64,000 nucleotides of DNA from Halocaridina rubra (lineage: Eukaryota; Arthropoda; Malacostraca; Decapoda; Atyidae): NCBI GenBank assembly GCA_037179515.1, contig JAXCGZ010017020.1, forward strand, positions 86,001 through 150,000. Reading direction: 5' to 3'. Each line of letters starts with the position of its first letter. Position 1 is the first letter of the stretch. The notes under the pieces were generated by a model. That model did no database searches. It was not told the origin of the DNA and worked only from the letters and a program-made list of their open reading frames with translations. The position numbers and the translations under genes were made by a program. This document shows positions 36,201 to 47,888 of the stretch, piece after piece.

Positions 36201-39200
36201 GTATCTATTTTACAAATTCCACTCTTGAAGATCGTATATGAAAATATAGCATGAATGGTCGTGAAATCTTTTCATTTCTAAATAAATTATTCTGTTGAGA
36301 TTAGCAAGCACATTATTATTCTTAACAAATTGTTAATAATTGTTGAGCGTGAACAAAATTCAATACACTATAGATTGCGGAATTGAACTTGAAATCCATT
36401 AAATATTTTGTGTTTTAAAAGGTGATAAGTTTCTTATTACTAGTAGACTATTATTTTAGTTTTTATATTGTGAAAAACTCCTTGGATATAAAAGAAAATA
36501 CTTACAATTAAGATATGATAAAAAAATTATCATAGCTGATAAAAGTATTTTTGTAGCACACACTGTACGTGAGGGTTGTGTTCAATAATTTACTGCTAGT
36601 TCTCTTGTCTAATGATCTCAAGAAAGTTTATATACATAATGTTAATTTATAAATTCTCTGTAAAAGCAAAAGTTAGCTCTAATGAAAAAGTTACCACTCT
36701 CTTTACATGCTGAAGGAATTATACATTGATTATTTATGAAGCTAGTGGCTCTAGAATGGATTGGATGCCCTACATACTGGGCTATATGGCTGTCATGGTT
36801 GGCTTACTATTGGCATTTTGTACAACAATGGTATGAATTAAGAACCTATTGATTATAAATGACTTTGTGTTGACTTTTGACATTTCTGTACATATGTAGA
36901 ACGTTAGGTTATTGACTATTAAGTAATCGTACATGTGTAGAACATTACTATTAATGTCTATTATTTGACCGTTAGAATATTCTTTCCGTTTTCTTAAGCA
37001 TGAATGCATATTTGAGTATTTTATAAGACGAAGCAGTTATTAGGTAAAAAAAAGTATTGGCTAAACTGGTAGTTTTCGTCATTCTGTAATCAGCATATAT
37101 CATAAAGAAACTATTATAATCTTGTTCCTATATTGTATTGGCATTTACATTGCATTTGTAAATAGAGTCCTGTATTGCTACCTGTATGGTACGTATGGAA
37201 TTAAAGCTTAACATTTACCTTTATATTCAGGACTGGAGTTTGTCAGATATTGTTGTATTGTTCTTTAGCTCCCTGGTGTAGAAACGTGATCATGCCTATT
37301 AGTGTTAAAAAGTTTAACTATTAGGGAGTTTTCACCTGTTGCCTAATAATCGCATTTACCATAAATGACACACTAACTTATTTGGTTGCTGTAGTTTTCA
37401 AGTGAGTATTATTCTGCTAAATAGATGAACAATTTTTAATTTTTTTATTACTAGTTTGATTCTTATTGCTGATATCTACTGTAGTCCTCCAGTAATTATT
37501 TTTTGTATTTGAAAATAATTTTCCAGTTATTTAATTAATATCCATGAAGAAAGCTGAACATGTTTTTTAGTACACACTTTATATAATAAGTCAATAAAGC
37601 TTAGCATACTTCTTTAGAGAAAGAATGTGAAATACTGTTGTTTTATAATTTTATAAAGCATTTTATTTGGATATGAATACGTCATTTGTCTGTATATCAT
37701 CTCTTATTAAATATATCTTTATACTTTGCTTCTGTCAGTATTTTCCTCTATTATTTCTTGAAATTATACAGTATGTATTGCTTTTTCAGATTGTGAAATG
37801 TGTGAGGGATTATCGCCGTTCCCGGCGTCACAGATTGTCATCAAGATCACTAAAGAAACTCCCAGTACATAAATTTAAGAAAGGTGATCCCTACGAGTGT
37901 TGCGCAGTATGTTTGGAGGACTATGTTGACAATGATAAGTTAAGAGTACTTCCCTGCTCTCATGGTAAGAGATTAACATGTTTACCATCAATATTCTTGA
38001 TATCAGTTATATTTGATTTCCTGCTTCTTAATAGATCTTTCTTTTTTTTATCTCTACAAACTTCATAATATAATTTTCAGTAATATTTTATATGTGGAAG
38101 GTATATATTGGGAGAGGTGGTAGCCTATGAAGTTAATATTTCTTTAAATGCATATGTTTTGTCAGAACTGTATCCTAATATAATTATAGTTACCAAAATG
38201 TGTACATCTTGGCCTAAAGCATGTAAGCCCTCTGTATATACTGTGTACATTTGCTTGCTGAAATCATGGTTATTGTATGTTAATTGTATATTTTTGTGTT
38301 CATAGCATACCACTGCAAGTGTATAGATCCGTGGTTAACTAAAAATCGTCGTGTATGTCCCGTATGCAAGCGCAAAGTGATTACGGGGGATGAAAGACCT
38401 TCGGACTTGGACACGGATTCCGAAGATGAAAATAGTCCGCTCATAAATTCAGACAGTGGTACACAGGGTGGCACATTTGCAGACCAGCAAGTTAGTATTT
38501 TTTATATTACATCAACACTGTGCTTTCTTAGCAATATTTTTGTAAGCTATATGGTTCATATTCTTTTTTGAGAAAATACGTTTTGTGACCTATGTCAGTA
38601 GGTCCTCTTTAAAAATTATTCTCACAATGAAAAAGATTTTATCCCAATTGGTATCGTATTCCTGAAAGTATTAAAGAAAGAACATGGGCTTCATCTAGTT
38701 ATCTTAAGGATAAATGTATTTTCTCCCCCTCATTTCTAGTTTGCTTTGTATTGTCATGAAATTGTGTTCAAAGAAAGATCATATTATTTACTGACGTGCA
38801 GTTATAAGATGAAGCCATAATCCCCTTTACAAGGGGGTTGGCTGAGTCAAAGTGAAAATGCTTAACTTTTTGTGGGAGGAAAGTAGAGAGGAGGGGATTC
38901 CCAGTTTCCTTACCCCATCCCAATTAGTTGACTTTTACAACATGCTAGGGAACACAGAGAATGTATTCTTGTTTATCGCCAATTTATATTACAAAGTGAG
39001 CTTATTAATTATATATTTTTGTAGGAGAATCCCTTTCAAGAGGCGCAGCGCTTGGCTGAGGAAAGGAGAAGGAGACGTAGGCAGAGAAGACCTTCTAGAA
39101 ATGTGGAATGTGGACCTGAGGGCTATCAGCGTTTGGCTGATTCCACAGATGATGATGAAGAGGAGGAGGGACAAGAAGGTGAACAAGCAACGAAACCTCT

Positions 39201-42200
39201 TCAGGGTACAGGTGGAGTGCTACTTGCTTTGTTCAAGGCTTACTGCAAAATAGTTTTTCATATATAATTAACAACTTGCTTAAAATATAATCACTATTAA
39301 TGATTGCTAGTGTGACTTATACTTTGCTAACTATCATGAAGGTACCACAATTTTACACAGACAATTGGAAATATTGCTAGATAATTAATCATGTTGTATT
39401 CTATGTATACATTTCTCACCTGTATAGATACTGTAGCAGATCGTAATATTTTGCAAATATTTATGAATAATAATCAAAATTTTTAATATCTAATAAATAT
39501 GATATATATATAACAAATATACCATCAATTACATTAAGCAAAAAAATAATTTTCAGTATTGTTTAGGCTAGCAGGAAGCTTTATCTTTAGAGAGGCAACT
39601 AATTTTAGCTCTCATTAATTCACATTTAAAGTTTAAAAAAAAGGCAAAGTTTGCGGTTTTAGCCCTTCTATCAGAAGCATCACCCCTGCTCTGGCGGGCG
39701 TCAGCCGGTGCAAGCCCCAACCCCCCACTGTGGTGTCCAGCCACAGCAGTGACCTTCCCAGTAAACGGCTTAAACTCTCGGTCCTGAATGGGAACCGATC
39801 TGTCGACCTCGCGAATGCGAGGCTAACACATTACCACTGTACTAGCCAGAAGTATTTTACTATGCAAACACAAATTATTTTGTTTTTTTTTATTGCCAAT
39901 TGTATACACAGGTGTATAATTGGTAAGCAATAAATTGGTAGTGTCCTCTGAGCAAGGCTTTTCTACCTTTGCATGATTCCATAATTATAAAAATAAATTA
40001 ATACTGCTGGAGTTTGTAATAAAAATCTGGGAGGTTAATTACCACTTGACCTGGCTTAAATAGTAACCATCCTCTTGTAATTCATAGGGGCTGGCAAAAA
40101 GGTTTTTAATCTATTATATAATAAATCTGTTCTTATCCATAGTACAATTATAGCCAGAATGGTGATTCACACTACATAGGCTGAAAGCTGAAAGTCAATT
40201 TTGATAAAAAAAAAATATTGGCCAGAATATCAGCTCATATCTTTATGAAGGTTATGTTCCAGAATTACCTATTTATGTTGTGCTTGTCCTCGTACTAGGA
40301 TTATTTTGTCTTAATTTTATTAGTTTCTTTTTATTCGTGATCGATCTCATCTTCTAATGAATTAAATGGAATGAACAGAACCAAAGAAAAATTTCATTTT
40401 TTATCCTTAGTTATCACTTTTAAACTTTCTGGAACTTATATTGAAAGGGATCATGAAGAACAAGCCCTTGATTTTTCTGCAACTATGTCTAAGATTTCCA
40501 TGTTTACCTCTGTTACTTTCCAAGGAGCAGGTGGATGTTAGTGTTATGATGTATAACTCGCAGAAAGTCATTCTATCCCTTGCTTTTTCCGGGATTTAAA
40601 GATGTTCCATTGCAAAGATTCACTCTGTCCTTTCTGTAGTTTCCTGGCATACCTCCTGCTATTACACTTTACAAACTTATCTCTAAAATTCTCTTCTTTA
40701 CTTTTTACGTTTTTTTTCCCCCAAATTTCTGTTTTAATTTACTGTATATTCAAAAATAAATTAAGAACTAACCTTGTGATAATTATTTGTTGCATGCACT
40801 CTGTTAAATGGCCTTTGATGTACTGTATACCTACTTTCTTACCAGCCCAGTGTGATGTAGCCCAACAGTGAATAGTAATTGTCCTTCCTATTATGAAAAC
40901 ATACAGTTAGGGCGATCAGTGCAGTGTGACACGACTTTGGGCAGCATCTGTAAAATCAGTTTTGTTTGCCTTCATTTTTGAGAATTTGCTTTCAGTAAAT
41001 GTTCAAGCCAGTTTTTATTTAAATGTGAATACCATGTATGGTCATCTTCTCCGAGGAACGATGTGGAATCCTTCGTCGTTGCCCTTGATATCTTTAAGGC
41101 ATTTGACAGCCTGACACAAAGCTATGTTAGCCAAACTCCCTGCTTATGGCTTTACCCTTTCTCTCTGTTTTCTGATTTCCAGTTTTCTTTAAGACCATTT
41201 TATATCTGTGGTTGTTGACGGTGCAACATCTAGCCCATTCCATTACCAGTGGTGTTCCACAGGGCTCTGTTCCTTCTCATCAACAATTTGCTTCAGTCCC
41301 TATCCTCCTCTCTTCTTCACACTTTTGCCAATAAATCTACCCTGCATTTTTCCTCTGCCTTTTCTTCACAACCTTCATCTTCTACTCGTAATCAGTCTCG
41401 TATCACACTCTTCTCCTGTCAACTCCTATTTCCAGAGGGTATCTGAGTAGGGCACCCAAAATTTTGTTAAATTCAATCCCTCCAAGACAGTTTCTGGGTG
41501 TCTCTTTATCTTTTTCTCCGTCTGATACCGTATTATTTTTGAGACTAGCGAAATTTATCCTCTTGATTCTCTTTATATACAGTATTAGGAATCACAATAG
41601 CCTTTAACTTGTCTTGGAGGAATCACATAATTCATATTTGTAAATCAGCATCCAAAAACTATGGGATTCTATTTCGTTTTCGACAATATTTTTCCTCTTT
41701 ACAGTTACTTAAAATCTATAAAGGTCTTATCCGTCCCTGCTTTGAATACTGCTCGCACATCTGGGATGGTTCTTCATATACTTATCTCCTTGATAGGATT
41801 GAATCTAAGGCAGTCAGACTTATTAATGACACTTCTCTTACTTCTAATCTGGATTCTCTTTCTATTCACCGTAAGGTATCATCCCTATCGCATTCTATCG
41901 CTACCATTTCCATCGCTGCTCTGATGAGCTAGCAAGTTTCATCCCTCCCCCACTACCAAGGCCCCACAACACTTGCCAAGCAGCCTAGTCTCACAGGTAA
42001 TGTGTAGAGATTTGTAGCTTGCAGATTGATCGGCGCAGTGACTGCTTCTTCTCATCCACCTCCAAACTCTGAAACTCTCTCCCCCTTCTGTCTTCCCTTA
42101 TTCTTATAACCTGTCTTCCTTCAAAAATCATATCTGTCTGTCCTTATCCTTTTACTTTTTCTTCATATTTTTTTTTTTTTTTTTTTGTGCCCAGGCCTTT

Positions 42201-43554
42201 ATTCATGAGGGCAGTTCTTTGCCTGTCCCAGTGTCACATTAAAAAAAAAAAGTTTCCTGTTAATTTAAAGCTAATGGAGTTGAAAAGGATGAATTTGCAG
42301 TAAATGAGGGAATATCTGGTCCTAGTCATGATCCTCCAGCAACTGTTAATGTTAAACTAGCAAATAGACAGACAGGTAAACTTAAATTATATGTTGTAAT
42401 TAAAAATATATATTCCACTAGACCCCTTAGTAAATTTTTTAGTGAAAATGTATTTACAGATAATCATAGCAGATGAACTTGCACTATAAAGTAACATATA
42501 TTGGTGAATGAATAAATCCTTCAATTATTGTGATACAACTTTAATGCTGCAAATTGTCATGGAGTTTCATCACACAATCACACACACGTAGGCATACATG
42601 CACGCACGCGCGGTAGGTTGTCGACTTTACGGCTGCTACCTTGAGGTTTGCTCAGCTTGGCATATAACAGTCATCAGTTGGCCAGTAGTGAGACTCATTC
42701 GTTTAATGCAAAGAGGTGCTATAAAGGTGTAAAGAACTACAAGAAAAACTAATACCTACTAAATTAAACCGTGAAAGTTGATAAAACACAGTTAATATTA
42801 TATATAATGTTTAAAGTGATGTGTGAAAAACAAAAAACTATTAAGGTATACTAGGAAATAGTCTACATGATAGAGGAAGACATAACTAGCAGAGAACTTT
42901 AAAAATGAAGTGGTTACTACTTTGCAGAAATGGTGGTGAATAGAAGGAATGGTACATAGTGCCTCTTGCTCAAAAATAGCAGATAAAAGCTGTAAGGTCT
43001 GTTTCCCTTTTAAGACTTTCTGTGGTGTAGTTGGTTGCGCCTTGGCACAGTAATTATGTGTCCTAGGTTCAAGTCCCGGTCGGGGTAAAATTTATTCGTG
43101 TTTTCACATATGAGAATGTGCTTATTTGATTATTGTTGGTCCCGTTTGAGACTGGGAGTTGAATTAAATACGAAAACGAAACCATGAGTGAGGTTGAGGG
43201 AAACTGTAATATGAACAGAGTGACATTCAGATGATGATGATGATATTCACCCTTGAGGGTGATAGAATGCGTTCATTCCTAGTATAGCAGATAAAAGCTG
43301 TAAGGTCTCTTTCCCTTTTAAGACCTTCTGTGGTGTAGTTGGTAGTGCCTTGGCACAGTAATTATGTGTCCTAGGTTCAAGTCCCAGTCGGGGTAAAAGT
43401 TATTCATGTTTTCACATATGGTAATGTGCTTAATTGATTATTGTTGGTCCCGAATGAGATTGGGAGTTGAATCAAATGCAAAAACGAAGCTACGAGTGAG
43501 GTTGGGGGAAACTGTAATATTAACAGAGTGGCATTCAGATAGAATGCGTTCATT

Positions 43555-43607
<53 letters not shown>

Positions 43608-44825
43608 AGACTATGAAACTGTTAACATGTGGCTAACTATTGCATCTTAATAAAATTCAATATCTTATTTATCTGAAACCAAAACTGTACAGCGTGTAAA
43701 AGATGGGGCCAAACCGAAGCCTTATTATTTTCATGCATCAGTCCATAAATAATAGTGAATCCTTATATTAGGCATTTTATTGCACTTTTTTTTTTTTAAG
43801 TTTATTGAGACTTCCATATCCCTGCATATTTTGCAATCTATGGAATAACCCCCAATTTGATAACTTGCATTGTATCATGTCTTGGGACATCCTTTGTGTA
43901 TTTGGTTTCATTAATGTAGTGAACTGGTTTTAACCATCCTCACATAAAGAATATTTTATTCTCATTCCCTATGCCCTATCCTCCAGACTATTTAGTGACA
44001 ATAATTAACTCTCAACTGAAAGAATAGGGAAAAATATTAATTTATATACTTGCTCATTCATGCATAATCTACCATTTAGAGTTAACAAGAAAAAATATCT
44101 AAGAAAAATTGGCTTGTAAGATGAAATAGCTTTAATAGGAAGCTTTAGAACGGTACTTGATGAAACATGTCCTTGTTTACTTTTCATGATATTCACTTGA
44201 GTCCTCGTGTAACTAATTGAATCGAGAAGTAAACTTATGTTTTTTCATGTAATTCATGAATTTCTTGGCTGTGGCCATCCCATTGACTCAGACAGAGGGT
44301 ATAGTATAATATAAAATGCAATTGGCCGTGATATTTTTAGGTACAGGTTAGATAGTTTTAATTCAATATTTTTTCCCTTTTTTTCAGTTCTGTTGAAGAA
44401 ATCTTTATTTGAAAACTATATTAACAGTTCATACCATTTCATTTTTTTACTTGCAGTATAAGCATCTGGTGTGTAAAAATATATTACAGTGATACAGTAT
44501 TTGAATATCTTTACAAGGAGAACAAATGTCTTTATATTTACTTATTATTTATACTTTCTAGTAATTTTCCGTTCTAGAGCATCAGCATTGTAAAATACTG
44601 TATATGCAGATGATGTGCATGTCTAAACTGTCCTTAAATCAAACTTCGTTACCTAAATTTCCAGATTCCTCCTGTTGCAGTAGCAACTCTTCTCATCGTG
44701 GAAGTCCACCTGGCCCTGTTCAGATTGCTGTAGACGTTATCAATTCTCCATCACAGCCTTCATTACCTGAATCTGCTGCTCATACGAATGAGAATGCTGG
44801 AACTGATCGAGACTATGTTGTGTGA
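33066..44825 (+). CDS. RNF13: RNF13/godzilla-type PA-TM-RING E3 ubiquitin ligase
   Basis: Endosomal or ER membrane E3 ligase of the RNF13/RNF167 (Drosophila godzilla) family. Constitutive exons are 33066-33218, 33872-34064, 34557-34662, 35741-35846, 37790-37964, 38306-38490, 39025-39205 and 44665-44825. They give 1,260 nt (419 residues), or 454 with the cassette exon 42271-42375. Residues 1-19 are a signal peptide (MLPLIAWTLLIIFHTCFA). Residues 25-160 are the protease-associated luminal domain, with N-glycosylation sequons NVT and NCT. A TM helix is at about 168-190, then basic RRSRRHR and KKLPVHKFKKGD. The C3H2C3 RING-H2 is at about 224-265, with all eight ligands (CAVC...CSHAYHCKC...CPVC). 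An acidic Ser/Asp tail (DSEDENSPLI) follows and the protein ends in DRDYVV, like the vertebrate family (human protein 381 residues). The 5' UTR exon is not located. It is convergent with RFC4. Confidence 0.94.
33326..33646 (+). mobile_element. Tigger/pogo-like MITE in RNF13 intron 1
   Basis: 321 bp, TA on both sides (33324-33325, 33647-33648). Terminal inverted repeats CAGAGGGTCCTTGATTTAC and CAGGGGGTCCTCGATTTAC differ at two positions. The interior at about 33432 still encodes MSLKHKANSSDGNKRKAIT and VKLEI, the start of a Tigger-type transposase. It is therefore an internally deleted copy. Confidence 0.75.
33872..34064 (+). CDS. RNF13: RNF13 exon 2: PA domain
   Basis: The acceptor is ttttttag at 33871 and the donor is GTAAGT at 34065 (phase 1). 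It encodes the PA core, including PWIAIVRRYNCTFVEKVLNS and GAVIIYNV, which match the family. Confidence 0.93.
34557..34662 (+). CDS. RNF13: RNF13 exon 3: PA domain, IPSVFIG strand
   Basis: The acceptor is tttgtccag and the donor is GTAAGC at 34663. It encodes IPSVFIGYDDALMILENF and ends two bases into a Gly codon (phase 2). Confidence 0.93.
35741..35846 (+). CDS. RNF13: RNF13 exon 4: canonical transmembrane exon
   Basis: The acceptor is tttctcctgcag at 35740 and the donor is GTAAGT at 35847. It adds one base to complete Gly, then 35 codons. It carries the last PA strand and YLVPFAITIGICFIVMLTFM, which aligns with the TM helix of vertebrate RNF13. Confidence 0.93.
36746..36830 (+). CDS. RNF13: Possible mutually exclusive alternative TM exon of RNF13
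   Basis: An open segment that starts after TAG at 36745 (or a second TAG at 36754) and ends at a GTATGA donor at 36831. Like canonical exon 4, it supplies one base to complete Gly and ends in phase 0. It can therefore replace exon 4 exactly but cannot be joined after it without a frameshift. It encodes a hydrophobic stretch, GYMAVMVGLLLAFCTTM, of TM length, ending in Met like exon 4. The pyrimidine tract is poor, and chance cannot be excluded. Confidence 0.45.
37790..37964 (+). CDS. RNF13: RNF13 exon 5: juxtamembrane and first half of RING
   Basis: The acceptor is tgctttttcag at 37789 and the donor is GTAAGA at 37965. It encodes the basic juxtamembrane RRSRRHR, LKKLPVHKFKKGD, and the RING start CAVCLEDY...LRVLPCSH, ending in phase 1. 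Confidence 0.95.
38306..38490 (+). CDS. RNF13: RNF13 exon 6: second half of RING-H2 and acidic tail
   Basis: The acceptor is gtgttcatag and the donor is GTTAGT at 38491. It encodes AYHCKCIDPWLTKNRRVCPVC, completing the C3H2C3 RING, then DLDTDSEDENSPLI, which resembles the vertebrate TPLL tail. Confidence 0.95.
38815..38975 (-). mobile_element. RTE-derived SINE-like element, copy C, in RNF13 intron 6
   Basis: Minus orientation. It shows ccctttacaaggggg and ggctgagtcaaagt (3' tail reversed), then ggggattcccagtttcc and ttagttgacttttac (5' part reversed). Same layout as copies A and B. Confidence 0.65.
39025..39205 (+). CDS. RNF13: RNF13 exon 7: Arg-rich and acidic cytoplasmic tail
   Basis: The acceptor is atatttttgtag at 39024. 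It encodes ENPFQEAQRLAEE, an Arg-rich run, then an Asp/Glu run. The donor is GTACAG at 39206, phase 1. If the donor is not used, the frame continues about 20 residues to a stop at 39267, giving a short C-terminus. Confidence 0.85.
39655..39848 (-). repeat. SINE-D copy (tRNA-related) in RNF13 intron 7
   Basis: The minus strand begins GGCTAGTACAGTGGTAATG (A-box-like) with GCATTCGC near the anticodon position and GATCGGTTCCC (B-box-like). It ends in an A-rich stretch, seen as a T-rich stretch before it on the plus strand. Confidence 0.6.
40950..42251 (+). mobile_element. Degenerate Jockey-like LINE relic in RNF13 intron 7
   Basis: Reverse transcriptase motifs appear in shifting frames: VVALDIFKAFDSL (motif A, about 41080), VDGATSS and SGVPQGS-like text (motif B, about 41213-41268), and a ruined catalytic motif FANKSTLH where FADDSTLH is expected. 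Then SWRNHIIHICKSASK (41609), GLIRPCFEYCSHIWDG and LDRIESKAVRLINDTSLTS. The 3' end is tgtcccagtgtcacatt plus an A run at 42241-42251. It cannot be active. Confidence 0.8.
42271..42375 (+). CDS. RNF13: RNF13 cassette exon 8 (35 codons, symmetrical phase)
   Basis: An open segment between acceptor ttaatttaaag at 42270 and donor GTAAAC at 42376. It enters and leaves in phase 1, so it can be included or skipped without changing the frame of exon 9. It encodes a Ser/Asn/Asp-rich stretch beginning ANGVEKDEFAVNEG. It starts about 20 bases after the poly(A) tail of a LINE relic. Exon status is inferred from phase and splice sites only. Confidence 0.6.
43010..43556 (+). repeat. Two SINE-B units in direct tandem, RNF13 intron 8
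   Basis: Heads at 43012-43090 and 43322-43400 (ctgtggtgtagttggt, ttcaagtcccrgtcgggg), each with the same body. The units are about 310 bases apart. The first carries an extra (GAT)n and a tcacccttgagggtga palindrome at about 43247. The second ends at (TA)n. Confidence 0.75.
43556..43604. repeat. (TA)n microsatellite
   Basis: TA run at the 3' end of the SINE-B pair. Confidence 0.97.
44665..44825 (+). CDS. RNF13: RNF13 last coding exon
   Basis: The acceptor is acctaaatttccag at 44664. It completes Asp and encodes a Ser/Pro-rich tail ending GTDRDYVV, then TGA at 44823. The ending resembles the ERDY-containing C-terminus of vertebrate RNF13, which supports this as the true end. Confidence 0.85.
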
Positions 44826-47149
44826 AAATATATATTTTTTTTTTAAGGTCTTTCCCAAGATTAAGATATCAGTCGCTTTTGGTGATTTATGATGACAGTA
44901 AAGGACTATACTGTATTACCATCATGTGTTATAGAAGGGTTTCACATAGGACAAAGTCTTTATTAAATTTTTTGGTTCTTGAACCATTGGATGATCATTG
45001 TTATAGCTTTAATTCATGATTTACAGTATTCTACAAACTCTATATTATTGTGTACATTTCATTGCAGTTAACAGAAATCAGTGTAAAAGTACAGTATGCA
45101 TATTTAATCAGTAAACGTAGAAGACATTATGTAAGTATAATCTCAAATTTACGATATTCATTTTTTAATAAGGATTTGGTTGTGAGTAAAATATGTAATA
45201 TGTATTAGCTGCAGCTAAATACTATCAAGGATCCACGCTTATCTTACAGGAATGAGTCATTTCTTTGCTGTGTTTTTGAGTCGTTGCAACATTCTGGTAG
45301 CTTTTATCCCCCATTGCTCTAATGGAAGAATAATTGGGATACATTGCATTCACAGCAGCTTAATTTTTTTTTTCACAGTTTCTGTATATCCTCTTTCCAG
45401 TGGAGCTGGAAAAGGATAATGTTCATGTATTGTCAATATGTTATTTTTGTTCGCTTATCTAGTAGTTCAGTAGATCTGAAATGTTTCATGAATGACAAAT
45501 ATTTTCTTATAAAATTCATGTACAGTATTCCCGAATAATAGAGGCTTACTAAACATAAATGTTGGTATATGTTGAATTTACAGAGTTCCGTAATTCAGTC
45601 TTGGAGTACATAATCAGATATGAATCATCCTTGGCTCTGGTACTGAATAGTTACTGCATTGTCACTCAATGGTTGACTGTAAATGTGATGATGTTGATTT
45701 GGTATCGAGCAACGATTACAAGGTAGCAAGGGGGCCAAGGAAAGGCAGTGGTGAAAGAGAATATGAAGACGCAGAATAAAAGAATAGTGAAACAGTGAGT
45801 TTATACGAACACTGTACCTATTGAGTGCATTAATATTTAATCATTGCACTTAGCTAAACCTTTAAAAGAAATGGTGATTAAATAACATATTTATAAATTC
45901 AATAGCATTTCCCACTGAAGCTATTTATTCAAAAAATAATGGAGGTAGTGGGAATTTAGATCATTCATTGCTTATCTCATGGTGGAAGAAAAATTCAGGT
46001 TAGGAGATCGCCAACTAATTCCTAAATTGCTCTGTACTTGTAGATACTACAAGATTCCATTCTCTCTCTCCACTCCATCATATATAGATACAGGGTCTTA
46101 AGTTCTTTTTTTAATTTGTGTTTTAGAAAGAGCTGAAGGTCAGCTGTAAAAATACAGTTTATGTTACTCTACACATTATATGAGTTGAACTGAAATGACA
46201 TGCTATAGTTAATTTTGGTACAAGAAAGTTATTGGGATTAATGTTACGTTCCTAGGTCAATGTATTTTTTTAACTGTGATAGAAACTAAAATAAGAGCAA
46301 GGGATGAGAAGCTCTTTTTCACTTGTTTTTCAGGAATGTATGTGCAAGTACATTAAGAAGGAAATTTAATGCAGTACTAGAGTATATTTTTTTTCATTAG
46401 GGGAAATAATTTCATGACCAATTATATTACTTGGTGCATTCAGGCTATGCCAGTGATATTTCCCCTTGAATAGATAGATGACAAGAAATATTTTGTAAAT
46501 ATACTTTTATGACAATGCCTATTGATTATATAAAATATATCATACATTATACTCTATAACCAGTTTATAGTAACATTGTTTTGAAGTAGCCATTTTATTA
46601 AAATTATGAATTCCTGTTTGGGAATCTTTATTTCCATTGTTCTCGGCTTTTTTTCTTGTGCTTTAGATCTTCATCCACAAAACTTAGCAGAATGGCCACA
46701 AAACCATGTGATGAATCATGAGGACACAGCATTAGATCCTTTCTACATTCATCACTTCCAAATACATTTGCAACATAAAAATTGGAAGGGGAACCACCAG
46801 CCTTACTGTTATCAATCTATACGTCAGGCAGGATAGAAATTTTAGATCCATATTCTTGCTTATGGATAGTAAACACAACAATATTATTCCCTTTATGCAT
46901 GGTGATGGGGAGTATGAATTCCCCATTCGTATTGTGTGAAAAGCAGACTTAAATGCACAAGGAAGGGAGGGGTTAGCAATCTCATTTTTCTCAGAGTCTT
47001 GTTCTTGTTGCAGAATAGTGGACTAAAAAGGAGAGGTTGGGAGGGTATGATGAAGCCCTGCTGCTTTCTCTTTCGTTAAGTTGTTGTCACTGCTGGCTTG
47101 ATTGGCATATGGTGGAGTAGACAAATAGAATTCCACTTTTGTATTCCCG
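44826..47149. other. RNF13 3' region and intergenic sequence
   Basis: Presumed RNF13 3' UTR at its start; an AATAAA is at 45775-45780. A 76-codon frame at 46606-46836 begins with a hydrophobic stretch but matches no family I know. I do not call it a gene. Confidence 0.35.
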
Positions 47150-47390
47150 GCAGATTTTAAATGACGATGTGGATTGTCACCATGATTCATATTATACAAG
47201 GCAACTAGAAGATAACTCTTATGGGGAGAGTGATAGAAATCTGCTGTTTTCATCCCTGTGTATCATAAAAGGCAACTGGAACACTGATGGGGAGGGTAAT
47301 AGAAATCTCCTGTTTTTATCTCTGTGTACATAAAAGGCAACTGGAACGCTATAGAGGGACTGAGAATCTTCTTTCTAGCTACATATGAGA
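47150..47390 (+). repeat. Tandem 65-base repeat resembling the RTE 5' end
   Basis: Two near-identical units (about 47223-47288 and 47289-47352), plus flanking partial copies. Each has gataaaggcaactgg-type text like the RTE and SINE-like 5' ends. Confidence 0.5.
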
Positions 47391-47882
47391 AAATAAATGA
47401 GGCTAAACCAGAATAGGAGAATGTCCTGCTATCCAAGGTTAGTATGTATGAAAATAAGCGACTGTAATGCAGATGTAGATCAAATTATGATTTGGAAAAT
47501 TATACAAGGCAAAAAAGACTGAATGTTTTTTAACGGATAGGCATCAACAGGAAAAGGCACAAACAGTACCCCCAACAATTTATAAAATTAATAATTTTTA
47601 GGAATCTATAAATATAAATTTGCACTCGAAACCAATTGTAAAGAGTACAAGTATGACACTTGTTATCTAAACAATTGGCACAGTACTGCACAAATTATCA
47701 GTCAGATTTTGTATTCTCAAAATCACTCTTACCATCTTGGCTTTGATGATAATGTTAGATATACCATAGCTACTTTAATACTGCGTATATGCTTTTGAAG
47801 CAATTTTTATGTGCAATTTCAGAGCAAAGTAGTGAAAAAAATTTCAAATTTTATATTGACAATGGCTAATTAGATTTGTTTC

Positions 47883-47888
47883 TTTATT
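47883..47888 (-). promoter_or_regulatory. Polyadenylation signal candidate for RFC4
   Basis: AATAAA on the minus strand about 190 bases after the RFC4 stop codon. Confidence 0.45.

Noticed and set aside
43012..43090. True tRNA gene at SINE heads
   Set aside because: A- and B-box-like text is present, but I could not fold a complete cloverleaf. The heads are joined to repeat bodies and occur in many copies.
46606..46836. 76-codon frame with hydrophobic start, possible secreted peptide
   Set aside because: No family resemblance, no clear promoter or processing sites, and it lies in the RNF13 3' region.
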